Of a stretch of 5,892 nt of DNA, positions 1 through 5,892 are shown piece after piece. The position numbers and the translations under genes were made by a program. Each line of letters starts with the position of its first letter. Within the stretch, counting starts at the first letter, position 1. Origin of the DNA: Proteobacteria bacterium UBA4575 (GTDB lineage Bacteria; Pseudomonadota; Gammaproteobacteria; UBA4575); contig DGKH01000018.1 of the NCBI GenBank assembly GCA_002386945.1, forward strand, positions 3,385 through 9,276. Direction: 5' to 3'. A model generated the notes under the pieces. That model had not been told where the DNA came from. It ran no database searches and worked only from the letters and a program-made list of their open reading frames with translations.

Positions 1-842
1 CGGAAGACTATTTCGCTATCAGTAGCATTCAGTCGAATATGACGGAGCAGGAATACAAGCAACAATTCGCCAAGGTGAAAGGCTATATCGCCGCTGGAGA
101 CTGTTATCAAGTGAATTTGGCACAGCGTTTTACGGCGCAGGTGCAAGGCAACCCCTGGCAGGGTTATCAAAAATTGAGACAGATTAATCCAGCGCCTTTT
201 GCTGCCTTTATGAACGTCGAAGAGGTTGCGGTCTTAAGTGCATCACCTGAGCGTTTTTTGCAGGTACGTGAACAGTGTGTTGAGACTAAACCAATCAAAG
301 GGACGCGGCCGCGTGGTGCGGATGCGGTTGAGGATCAACGACAAGCCGATGAGCTGGCTAATAGTCTGAAAGATAGAGCAGAAAATCTAATGATTGTTGA
401 TCTCTTACGCAATGATCTGAGTAAGAGTTGTCAGCGTAATTCTGTTGCGGTACCTAAATTATTTGAGATCGAGTCTTTTCCTACGGTGCATCATCTGGTG
501 AGCACCGTGACTGGCCGATTGCCGCAAGAGCAAAGTCCAGTGCAATTACTTAAGTCCTGCTTTCCAGGTGGATCAATCACTGGCGCCCCAAAGATTCGGG
601 CAATGGAGATCATTGAAGAGCTAGAGCCCCATCGTCGAGGTCTATACTGTGGTTCTATCGGTTACTTGGGTTTTGATGGGCAGATGGACACCAATATCGC
701 TATTCGCACCGTGTTACAAAAACAGGATCAAGTCTATTTCTATGCAGGTGGAGGGTTGGTTTGGGACTCTGAGGCCGATGCCGAGTACCAAGAGACCTTC
801 GATAAGGCCGCGGCGATGATCGATTTTCTGAAAAAAGCATGA
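1..842 (+). CDS. pabB: Aminodeoxychorismate synthase component I, 3' part (5' end outside window)
   Basis: PabB aminates chorismate to 4-amino-4-deoxychorismate, using ammonia supplied by the PabA glutaminase. This is the committed step to p-aminobenzoate and folate in the cytoplasm. The reading frame is open from base 3 to the left edge, so the ATG at 39 is internal; about 279 residues are visible, against roughly 450 in the E. coli protein. They cover most of the chorismate-binding domain. The motif PIKGT has its lysine codon at 297-299. In PabB this lysine is the nucleophile that attacks chorismate, whereas TrpE has alanine there (PIAGT), which argues for PabB over anthranilate synthase. 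Further family blocks are ENLMIVDLLRNDLS, GGSITGAPKIRAMEIIEELE and YCGSIGYLGFDGQMDTNIAIRT. The stop overlaps the next gene's ATG (ATGA at 839-842), which suggests translational coupling. The missing N-terminus and promoter lie upstream. Confidence 0.96.
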   Translation, partial: EDYFAISSIQSNMTEQEYKQQFAKVKGYIAAGDCYQVNLAQRFTAQVQGNPWQGYQKLRQINPAPFAAFMNVEEVAVLSASPERFLQVREQCVETKPIKGTRPRGADAVEDQRQADELANSLKDRAENLMIVDLLRNDLSKSCQRNSVAVPKLFEIESFPTVHHLVSTVTGRLPQEQSPVQLLKSCFPGGSITGAPKIRAMEIIEELEPHRRGLYCGSIGYLGFDGQMDTNIAIRTVLQKQDQVYFYAGGGLVWDSEADAEYQETFDKAAAMIDFLKKA

Positions 843-1423
843 TCGTCGTCAAAATAGGTGGCAGCCTGTATCAAAATGATGTCTTGCCACGTTGGTTGGC
901 GATGTTAGTCGAGCTCTCAGCCGATGTTGTTATCGTTGCTGGCGGTGGCCCATTTGCCGATCAAGTGCGTGCAGCTAGCCAACGCTGGTCTCTGAGTGAG
1001 GCTGGTGCCCATGATATGGCGATATTGGCTATGCAGCAGTTCAGCTACCTGATGCGAGACCTAGAGCCACGCTTAACGATTACCGAAGATGCACGACAGG
1101 GCGAGGGTGCACGGTTATGGGCACCTAACCAATTACTCCTGCCTGGAGGGCTCGCTAATGGTACGTTAGAGCGCTCTTGGCAGACCACTTCTGATACTAT
1201 TGCGGCGTGGCTGGCAAGTGAAATAGGCGCCAGTAGGCTCTGTTTAATTAAGTCTAAAAGACTTGAAGATAGTGATATAACTAATTGGGAAACAACAGAT
1301 TTAGTGGATAATAACTTTAGTAAGCTAGCGGCCAAGCTGACGGTCCCCATCGATATTTATCATGCCTTGGATATTGACGCTTTTGCGCGTGACTGTGACT
1401 CCAATTGGCGGGCTAATGACTGA
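839..1423 (+). CDS. Small amino-acid-kinase-family protein (COG2054/MfnE-like), substrate unknown
   Basis: This 194-residue protein has the amino acid kinase fold shared by aspartokinase, UMP kinase and acetylglutamate kinase. Visible motifs are an N-terminal VVKIGGSL (K5, G7, G8, S9), the glycine turn VIVAGGGPFADQVR (residues 30-44), a conserved-looking AHDMAI at 57-62, TTSDTIAAWLASEIGA (116-131) and LCLIKSK (134-140). It is shorter than UMP kinase or acetylglutamate kinase (about 240-300 residues) and has no regulatory domain. Size and motif pattern fit COG2054, which contains archaeal MfnE, a kinase that phosphorylates an aminomethylfuran phosphate in methanofuran synthesis. That substrate is only an analogy here. 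There is no clear Shine-Dalgarno before ATG 839; the 4-bp overlap with pabB and the 8-bp overlap with srkA point to coupled translation. The fold assignment is strong and the MfnE-like grouping moderate. Confidence 0.8.
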   Translation: MIVVKIGGSLYQNDVLPRWLAMLVELSADVVIVAGGGPFADQVRAASQRWSLSEAGAHDMAILAMQQFSYLMRDLEPRLTITEDARQGEGARLWAPNQLLLPGGLANGTLERSWQTTSDTIAAWLASEIGASRLCLIKSKRLEDSDITNWETTDLVDNNFSKLAAKLTVPIDIYHALDIDAFARDCDSNWRAND

Positions 1424-2414
1424 TCAAGACAGCTCCGAGCACGTCTTTGCCAAACTCAGTCCAGATTTCATTTTAAGTGCAATTGAAGATAACGGTCTGC
1501 GTTGTGATGGTCGCATTCTTGAGCTCAATAGCTATGAAAATCGAGTCTATCAGATCGGTATTGAGGACGATCAGCCTGTTATCGGCAAATTTTATCGCCC
1601 TCAACGCTGGAGTGATGAGCAAATCTTGGAAGAGCATGCATTCAGTTCGGAATTATTGGCTGCTGAGCTCTCGGTAGTCGCACCGGAATACAATGAAGCA
1701 GGGCAAAGCCTGCTTACTTTTGAAGGCTTTCGTTTTGCCCTGTTTGAACGCAAAGGTGGACGTGCACCGGAATTAGATCGAGATGAAAATCTAGAGATTA
1801 TGGGCCGTGTGTTAGGGCGTATGCATAATATTGGTGCCAGCCAGACGTTTAAGCATCGTCCGACCCTAAGCCTGCAGAGTTTTGGTTTTGATAGCGTGGA
1901 GTATCTGTGTAAAAATTGGATTCCTTCCGAGTTACTCAATGCATATCAGTCACTTAGCAGTGATCTTTTATCTATTTTAGAGGGCAGAATGGCGTCTGTC
2001 TCAGCCCTTAAGCAACTGCGTGTGCATGGTGATTGTCATATTGGCAATGTCCTATGGCGCGATAATATTGCCCACTTCATTGATTTTGACGACTGCCGTA
2101 CAGCACCTGCGATACAAGATATTTGGATGCTGCTCTCAGGTAGTCGAGAGGAGCAGCGCCACCAATTAATGTGTATTTTGGATGGCTATGAGGAGTTTAT
2201 GGATTTTGATCGACGTGAACTGGCATTGATTGAAGTCCTGCGTACCCTGCGGATGTTTTACTTTACGGCTTGGTTGGCCCGACGCTGGGATGATCCAGCC
2301 TTTCCTAAAGGATTTCCATGGTTTAACACGCCACGCTATTGGGAAGAGCATATTTTACACCTACGTGAGCAGCTAGGTGTCTTGCAAGAACCGGCTATCG
2401 AGCTATTTCCCTAG
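1416..2414 (+). CDS. srkA: Stress response Ser/Thr protein kinase SrkA (YihE/RdoA)
   Basis: SrkA is a cytoplasmic eukaryotic-like Ser/Thr kinase with an aminoglycoside-phosphotransferase-type fold. In E. coli it protects against stress-induced death and is linked to the Cpx response. The protein is 332 residues, against 328 in E. coli, and is similar along its whole length. LNSYENRVYQ (37-46) matches the E. coli segment around Ser36. KFYRP (58-62) and QILEEH follow in the N-lobe. The catalytic loop HGDCHIGN puts the aspartate at D206, and the metal-binding IDFDD has D223; these align with E. coli D201 and D217. The C-terminal part has WLARRWDDPAFPKGFPW and ends near VLQEPAIEL, as in E. coli. 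An in-frame ATG at 1362 would add 18 residues absent from the family and lie deep in the preceding gene, so ATG 1416 is chosen. It overlaps the upstream stop by 8 bp. E. coli srkA precedes dsbA, but here the gene is last in its unit and no dsbA follows. Confidence 0.95.
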   Translation: MTDQDSSEHVFAKLSPDFILSAIEDNGLRCDGRILELNSYENRVYQIGIEDDQPVIGKFYRPQRWSDEQILEEHAFSSELLAAELSVVAPEYNEAGQSLLTFEGFRFALFERKGGRAPELDRDENLEIMGRVLGRMHNIGASQTFKHRPTLSLQSFGFDSVEYLCKNWIPSELLNAYQSLSSDLLSILEGRMASVSALKQLRVHGDCHIGNVLWRDNIAHFIDFDDCRTAPAIQDIWMLLSGSREEQRHQLMCILDGYEEFMDFDRRELALIEVLRTLRMFYFTAWLARRWDDPAFPKGFPWFNTPRYWEEHILHLREQLGVLQEPAIELFP

Positions 2415-2446
2415 CACTTGCTCGCGCTAGCGGAGCTAATCTAAGT

Positions 2447-2483
2447 GGCCTAAGCGGTATTGATAGATACGGCAGGCCTTTTT
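2447..2483 (+). terminator. Rho-independent terminator after srkA
   Basis: GGCCT (2447-2451) pairs with AGGCC (2474-2478). A two-base AA bulge follows, then GC/GC pairing, a G-G mismatch and GTAT/ATAC around a 6-base loop (2461-2466). Five T's (2479-2483) follow immediately. It starts 33 bases after the srkA stop and so would end the pabB-kinase-srkA transcript. The opposite strand has no T-run after the hairpin, so it would be at best a weak terminator for the converging exporter gene. The structure was read by eye, without an energy calculation. Confidence 0.75.
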
Positions 2484-2503
2484 CCTGAATTTATTGCTGT
2501 GCC

Positions 2504-3391
2504 TTAGTGTTGGCAGTTCTGTTCACAGGCGCCATTTTCTATCTGGATCGTACAGTGATCAATTTGAAACTGGTGCTTTAGTTCATTCGTAAGCTCGCGT
2601 AAAAAGTCATCATCAACCTCTACTTTGTTGCGCACGATGTGGGCACTCAAGGCCACTTGGGTCGTGCTGATAGCCCAGATATGCAGATCATGAATCGCGT
2701 TGACCCTATCCTGTGTTAATAGATATTGCCTGACACCGGCTAAATCGATGTGGGGGGGGACGGCATCCACAGCCAGACCAAAAGAGTCACGTAGTAAGCC
2801 CCAAGAACTTAGGCCGATCGCTATGACGATCAGCAGAGATAATAATGGGTCAATCAGGTTCCAGTCAGTGAAGTAAATAACTGCACCACTGATGACCACT
2901 GCTACAGAAACCAAGCCATCAACCATCATGTGCAAGAATGCACCCTTAACGTTCAGATCGTCTTCTTTACTCTGCATAAAGAGTGCGGCGGTAAAAAAGT
3001 TGACGCCGATACCTATCGTCGCTACTAGCATAACGGTGACACTATCTGGGGTGGTGATTGTGTCCAAGCGTTGTATGGCTTCGATCGCAATCCAGGCCAT
3101 GGTTGCAAATAAAGACAAGCCGCTGAAGAAAGCAGCAAGGATAGTTGCACGCCTATAACCATAAGTATGACTGGCGGTCGCTTTGCGACTGGCCAATACA
3201 TTCGCCCCCCAAGCTAACAATAAGACCAGAACATCACTTAAGTTATGTCCTGCATCTGCAAGCAAGGCGAGTGAATTAGCCATTAAGCCATAGGCTGCCT
3301 CAATAATCACAAAAGCAATATTAAGTAATGCACCGAGCATAAATCCCCGATTATTCGGATTTGGCTGGTGATGGTGGTGATGGTGATGCAT
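2504..3391 (-). CDS. Cation diffusion facilitator (CzcD/ZitB-type) Zn2+ exporter with His-rich N-terminus
   Basis: This 295-residue inner-membrane transporter of the CDF family would export Zn2+ (possibly Co2+ or Cd2+) from the cytoplasm in exchange for protons. About six hydrophobic segments are visible (near 18-36, 41-66, 83-104, 116-138, 150-174 and 177-200), followed by a cytoplasmic C-terminal domain from about 205. The transport site pairs H49 and D53 in TM2 (ADAGHNLSD) with H154 and D158 in TM5 (HMMVD). This His-Asp/His-Asp set is typical of zinc-preferring CDFs. SHTYGYRR (74-81) is the family loop after TM2. The C-terminal domain has HDLHIW (234-239), H251 and H279, plus C280, C289 and C293 near the end. 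Residues 2-8 are seven histidines, a likely metal-sensing or metal-buffering extension. ATG 3391 is the only start that includes them; a stop codon lies two codons upstream and the Shine-Dalgarno is poor. The alternative start Met18 would delete the His run. The gene stands alone and is divergent from nqrA. Confidence 0.93.
   Translation of the reverse strand: MHHHHHHHQPNPNNRGFMLGALLNIAFVIIEAAYGLMANSLALLADAGHNLSDVLVLLLAWGANVLASRKATASHTYGYRRATILAAFFSGLSLFATMAWIAIEAIQRLDTITTPDSVTVMLVATIGIGVNFFTAALFMQSKEDDLNVKGAFLHMMVDGLVSVAVVISGAVIYFTDWNLIDPLLSLLIVIAIGLSSWGLLRDSFGLAVDAVPPHIDLAGVRQYLLTQDRVNAIHDLHIWAISTTQVALSAHIVRNKVEVDDDFLRELTNELKHQFQIDHCTIQIENGACEQNCQH
2752..2759. repeat. Homopolymer tract (G8 on +, C8 in the exporter coding strand)
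   Basis: Eight consecutive G's on the plus strand lie inside the CDF exporter gene. The coding-strand C8 encodes Pro212-Pro213 and the first base of His214, at the junction between the last membrane segment and the C-terminal domain. The frame is intact on both sides and the encoded VPPHID fits the family, so the length seen here is the functional one. Such a tract can slip during replication or sequencing. Confidence 0.85.
3368..3388 (-). repeat. Seven-codon histidine run (CAY repeat) at the exporter N-terminus
   Basis: Seven consecutive CAT/CAC codons directly follow the start codon. CAT and CAC are mixed (three and four codons), so this is an imperfect triplet repeat and not a pure microsatellite. 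Histidine-rich termini are common in CDF zinc transporters; this one sits right at the N-terminus on what should be the cytoplasmic side. Confidence 0.9.
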
Positions 3392-3605
3392 GCCCTAGCT
3401 TACCTGAAAAGAAAGTGGAGGGAGAATTGCTTTGTTATTTGGCTCGGTTCTTTATTGCCTTCCAGTAGAGCTTTAGAATAGAGGCTTATGTATAACCTAA
3501 AGCTGTTTTGTATATATCGTCTAACTATCTAAAGTACTTGGATAGAGCTATGATTGCAGCATTATTAGGTACCCATTCAATCACTAAGTAATTGATTCTC
3601 TCTAA
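3392..3605. other. Divergent intergenic region between the CDF exporter gene and nqrA
   Basis: This 214-base AT-rich spacer must hold the promoters of both genes. Visible items are an 8-bp inverted repeat (3469-3504), a TATAAC hexamer at 3491-3496 that could be a plus-strand -10 box but lacks a good -35 partner, and two tiny plus-strand open frames (3488-3532 and 3550-3591). No convincing promoter pair could be assigned on either strand. The bases just before nqrA (3592-3605) contain no Shine-Dalgarno match. No tRNA, riboswitch fold or MerR-type operator was recognised. Confidence 0.6.
3469..3504. repeat. Perfect 8-bp inverted repeat, possible operator
   Basis: AGCTTTAG (3469-3476) and CTAAAGCT (3497-3504) are exact inverted copies separated by 20 bases. 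The arms are spaced as for two half-sites on neighbouring faces of the helix, or they could form a hairpin with a large loop. A TATAAC hexamer (3491-3496) lies between them. The dyad could bind a regulator of either divergent gene; no known operator consensus was recognised. Confidence 0.4.
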
Positions 3606-4964
3606 ATGAAGTTTAAGATTCGAAAAGGCCTAGATCTACCTGTAACAGGTGAGCCTGAACAGCGTATTTACGCATCCCCAGAAATCACCCGTGTCGCTCT
3701 ATTGGGGCGAGAATATATTGGTATGAAACCTTCAATGCAGGTGCAAGAAGGGGATCGAGTCAAATTAGGTGAGGCGCTTTTCACCGATAAGAAAAATCCA
3801 AGAGTGCGTTATGTTGCCCCCGGTAGCGGTGTGGTCGAGTCTATCCACCGCGGTGCTAAGCGTGTTTTTCAAGCATTAATTATTCGTCTAGATGGCGATG
3901 AAGAAATTACTTTTCCAACACATGCTGCAGAACAGCTGCTGTCTTTGCGTCGTGAAACAGTCATTGAGCAGTTGCTAGAATCTGGCTTGTGGGTCGCTTT
4001 TCGCACACGTCCCTATAGTAAATCTCCAGAGCCAGAGCAGTTACCACATTCTATTTTTGTGACGGCGACCGATAGTCGGCCACTAGCTGCTAATCCAGAG
4101 GCTATTATCGCGGAATATGCCGATGATTATGCCAATGGCTTGAAGATATTAACGCGTCTAACGACTGGTTCGGTCTATGTCTGTGGTGATGAGCAACAAG
4201 CCTCGACCACACAGCTAGAAGGTTTATCAGATCAGATACACTGCGCCCAATTTAGTGGGCCTCATCCTGCTGGTATCGCAGGGACTCATATCCATCTGCT
4301 TGATCCCGTACACAGTAAGAAAACAGTCTGGCATATTAGTTACCAAGAAGTGATTGCGATGGGGAAGCTATTCACTGAAGGCCGCATCTGGACCGATCGT
4401 ATCATCTCTCTGGCAGGGCCTGCCGTAAAAAACCCTAGATTGGTTCGTGTCCGTTTGGGTGCGAATACAGATGACATTGTAGATGACGAATTAGTATCAG
4501 GTGAGTGTCGAGTGATTTCAGGATCTATCTTTGCCGGTTGGCGAGCAGCAGGGTGGGCTAGTTACCTCGGTCGATTCAGTCAGCAGATCAGCGTTTTGCA
4601 TGAAGGGCGAGAGCGTGAGTTTATGGGTTGGATCGCGCCTGGTCGGAATAAATTCTCAAAGACTAATGCCTTGCTTTCGAGTTTTGCACGTAGGGCATTA
4701 CGTTTTCCTTTTGGCACATCACAAAATGGTAGTGAGCGAGCAATGGTACCGATTGGTGTGTATGAGAGTGTGGTGCCACTAGATATTTTGCCGACGCAAT
4801 TATTGCGTGCATTGTCTATTCAAGATACGGATATGGCGCAAGCCCTAGGCTGCCTAGAGTTAGATGAAGAAGACTTGGCGTTATGTACCTTTGTCTGCCC
4901 GAGCAAATATGAATTTGGTCCTATGCTACGTGACAACCTGACACTTATTGAGAAGGACGGCTGA
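3606..4964 (+). CDS. nqrA: Na+-translocating NADH:quinone reductase subunit A
   Basis: NqrA is the cytoplasmic, quinone-associated subunit of Na+-NQR, the six-subunit respiratory pump that couples NADH oxidation by ubiquinone to sodium export. The protein has 452 residues, close to the 446 of Vibrio cholerae. The start [15 protein letters not shown] matches the family N-terminus. It is followed by the lipoyl-like block with [19 protein letters not shown] and [16 protein letters not shown] (about residues 40-92). An SLBB-like region near 310-340 contains FAGWRAAGW, and the conserved tail [20 protein letters not shown] carries C427 and C431, with C416 just before it. A TAA stop ends at 3605, immediately before ATG 3606, so the start cannot lie further upstream. 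There is no recognisable Shine-Dalgarno before it, which is unusual for the first gene of a respiratory operon. The stop overlaps the nqrB start by 1 bp. Confidence 0.97.
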   Translation: MKFKIRKGLDLPVTGEPEQRIYASPEITRVALLGREYIGMKPSMQVQEGDRVKLGEALFTDKKNPRVRYVAPGSGVVESIHRGAKRVFQALIIRLDGDEEITFPTHAAEQLLSLRRETVIEQLLESGLWVAFRTRPYSKSPEPEQLPHSIFVTATDSRPLAANPEAIIAEYADDYANGLKILTRLTTGSVYVCGDEQQASTTQLEGLSDQIHCAQFSGPHPAGIAGTHIHLLDPVHSKKTVWHISYQEVIAMGKLFTEGRIWTDRIISLAGPAVKNPRLVRVRLGANTDDIVDDELVSGECRVISGSIFAGWRAAGWASYLGRFSQQISVLHEGREREFMGWIAPGRNKFSKTNALLSSFARRALRFPFGTSQNGSERAMVPIGVYESVVPLDILPTQLLRALSIQDTDMAQALGCLELDEEDLALCTFVCPSKYEFGPMLRDNLTLIEKDG

Positions 4965-5892
4965 TGTCTAGAGTCCGTAAATACCTTGACCGTATTCAGC
5001 CCTTATTCATTAAAGGTGGTCGCCTAGAAAAGTACTACGCCTTGTATGAGATGGTAGATACCTTCCTATACACACCATCAAAGGTCACAGCGCACGCGCC
5101 GCATGTGCGTGATGCGATCGACATCAAACGGGTAATGGCTTACGTAGTGCTTGCAACCCTGCCATGCATCGTAATCGGACTATGGAATATTGGCTATCAA
5201 GCCAATACCGCGATGTTGCAGATGGGAATGGAGACTGCCCCTGGTCTACGTGGTGAATTGTTGTCGATTCTTCCAAGCAGCTATGATCCAAATAGCGTCA
5301 TCGCTAATTTCCTTCATGGCCTCTCTTACTTTCTACCGATCTATTTAGTCACACTACTAGCTGGTGGTTTTTGGGAAGTGCTTTTTGCCAGTGTCAGAAA
5401 TCATGAGGTGAATGAAGGCTTTCTAGTTACCTCGATGCTGTTTGCACTAACACTACCACCAGATATTCCACTATGGATGGTTGCATTGGGTATTAGTTTT
5501 GGCGTTGTTATCGGTAAAGAAGTCTTTGGTGGTACCGGTAAAAACTTCCTAAACCCAGCCTTAACCGGGCGTTGTTTCTTATTCTTTGCTTATCCTGCTT
5601 ATATGTCAGGTGATGCAGTTTGGACTGCAGTTGATGGCTTTTCAGGGGCTACTCCACTGGGGTTAGCAGCCCTCGACGGCATGCAAGCAATCTATGCAAA
5701 CGGTATTACTTGGACACAATCTTTCTTAGGTACAATTCAAGGATCGATCGGTTCAACCTCTACCTTGGCCTGTCTCCTAGGTGGCATCTTCCTTATCTAT
5801 ACGCGGATTGCTAACTGGCGCATTATCTTGGGTGTGTTTGTCGGCATGGTTGCGACCTCATCCCTATTTAATATGGTTGGTAGCGATAGCAA
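4964..5892 (+). CDS. nqrB: Na+-translocating NADH:quinone reductase subunit B, 5' part (3' end outside window)
   Basis: NqrB is the large membrane subunit of Na+-NQR. It carries a covalently bound FMN and takes part in electron transfer to ubiquinone and in sodium movement. About 309 of some 415 expected residues are visible. The N-terminus has the family pattern FIKGGRLEKYYALYE (15-29), then several hydrophobic segments beginning near residue 58. The FMN attachment motif DGFSGAT places the flavin threonine at T230 (codon 5651-5653), equivalent to T236 of V. cholerae. G134-G135 in LLAGGFWEVLF have the same 6-residue offset and correspond to V. cholerae G140-G141, reported in the quinone/korormicin site. 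KEVFGGTGKNFLNPALTGR (185-203) is a further signature. ATG 4964 overlaps the nqrA stop by one base and has a good AAGGA (4953-4957) six bases upstream. nqrC-F would be expected beyond the right edge. Confidence 0.97.
   Translation, partial: MSRVRKYLDRIQPLFIKGGRLEKYYALYEMVDTFLYTPSKVTAHAPHVRDAIDIKRVMAYVVLATLPCIVIGLWNIGYQANTAMLQMGMETAPGLRGELLSILPSSYDPNSVIANFLHGLSYFLPIYLVTLLAGGFWEVLFASVRNHEVNEGFLVTSMLFALTLPPDIPLWMVALGISFGVVIGKEVFGGTGKNFLNPALTGRCFLFFAYPAYMSGDAVWTAVDGFSGATPLGLAALDGMQAIYANGITWTQSFLGTIQGSIGSTSTLACLLGGIFLIYTRIANWRIILGVFVGMVATSSLFNMVGSDS

Noticed and set aside
1..842. TrpE (anthranilate synthase component I) as an alternative for the first gene
   Set aside because: The lysine in PIKGT is the PabB catalytic residue; TrpE has alanine at that position.
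1045..1350. Minus-strand open frame antisense to the small kinase gene
   Set aside because: It lies wholly inside a gene with clear family motifs, is serine- and arginine-rich without recognisable domains, and has no supporting context.
1362..1415. In-frame upstream ATG that would extend SrkA by 18 residues
   Set aside because: The added segment has no counterpart in E. coli SrkA and would overlap the upstream gene by about 60 bases; ATG 1416 gives the usual family length.
1601..1939. Minus-strand open frame antisense to srkA
   Set aside because: Shadow of a well-conserved gene; its composition is unlike a real protein and no family is recognised.
2420..2436. GCTC/GAGC palindrome containing CGCTAGCG just after srkA
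   Set aside because: It can form only a short stem with a bulge and has no T-run on either side; the hairpin at 2447-2483 is the better terminator.
2892..3158. Plus-strand open frame inside the exporter gene
   Set aside because: Antisense to the conserved membrane segments of the CDF protein; no motif of its own.
3491..3496. TATAAC as the -10 box of an nqrA promoter
   Set aside because: It matches five of six consensus bases, but no acceptable -35 hexamer is found 16-18 bases upstream, so it was not listed as a promoter.
4531..4782. Second-frame open reading frame inside nqrA
   Set aside because: Overlaps the conserved SLBB-like region of NqrA in another frame, with no evidence of independent coding.

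Overview
The window looks like ordinary chromosome from a gammaproteobacterium of moderate GC content. The evidence is a clear SrkA (YihE/RdoA) kinase, a PabB, a CzcD/ZitB-type zinc exporter and the start of an nqr operon for the sodium-pumping NADH:quinone reductase. A COG2054/MfnE-like small kinase next to pabB leaves open a methylotroph of the Methylophaga type, but that is inference from one gene pair.

Layout. Positions 1-2414 (+) hold three tightly packed genes. The 3' part of pabB runs off the left edge. A 194-residue amino-acid-kinase-fold protein overlaps pabB by 4 bp. srkA overlaps that kinase gene by 8 bp. A rho-independent terminator at 2447-2483 closes this unit. Positions 2504-3391 (-) hold a single CDF metal-ion exporter that converges on srkA and begins with seven consecutive histidines. 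The only sizeable non-coding stretch (3392-3605, 214 bp) is the divergent spacer between this exporter and nqrA. It carries a perfect 8-bp inverted repeat and two tiny open frames. From 3606 (+), nqrA and nqrB follow with a 1-bp overlap, and nqrB runs off the right edge.

Function. PabB makes 4-amino-4-deoxychorismate, the precursor of the p-aminobenzoate moiety of folate and, where present, tetrahydromethanopterin. The small kinase is of unproven substrate. SrkA is a stress-protective Ser/Thr kinase. The CDF protein exports Zn2+ or a similar ion from the cytoplasm. NqrA and NqrB are the cytoplasmic quinone-associated subunit and the covalent-FMN membrane subunit of Na+-NQR. No mobile element, CRISPR array, tRNA or rRNA was seen, and no convincing new multi-gene system is present. 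The points most worth checking are the pabB/MfnE-like pairing, the dyad in the divergent spacer, a C8 tract inside the exporter gene, and the absence of a Shine-Dalgarno sequence before nqrA.
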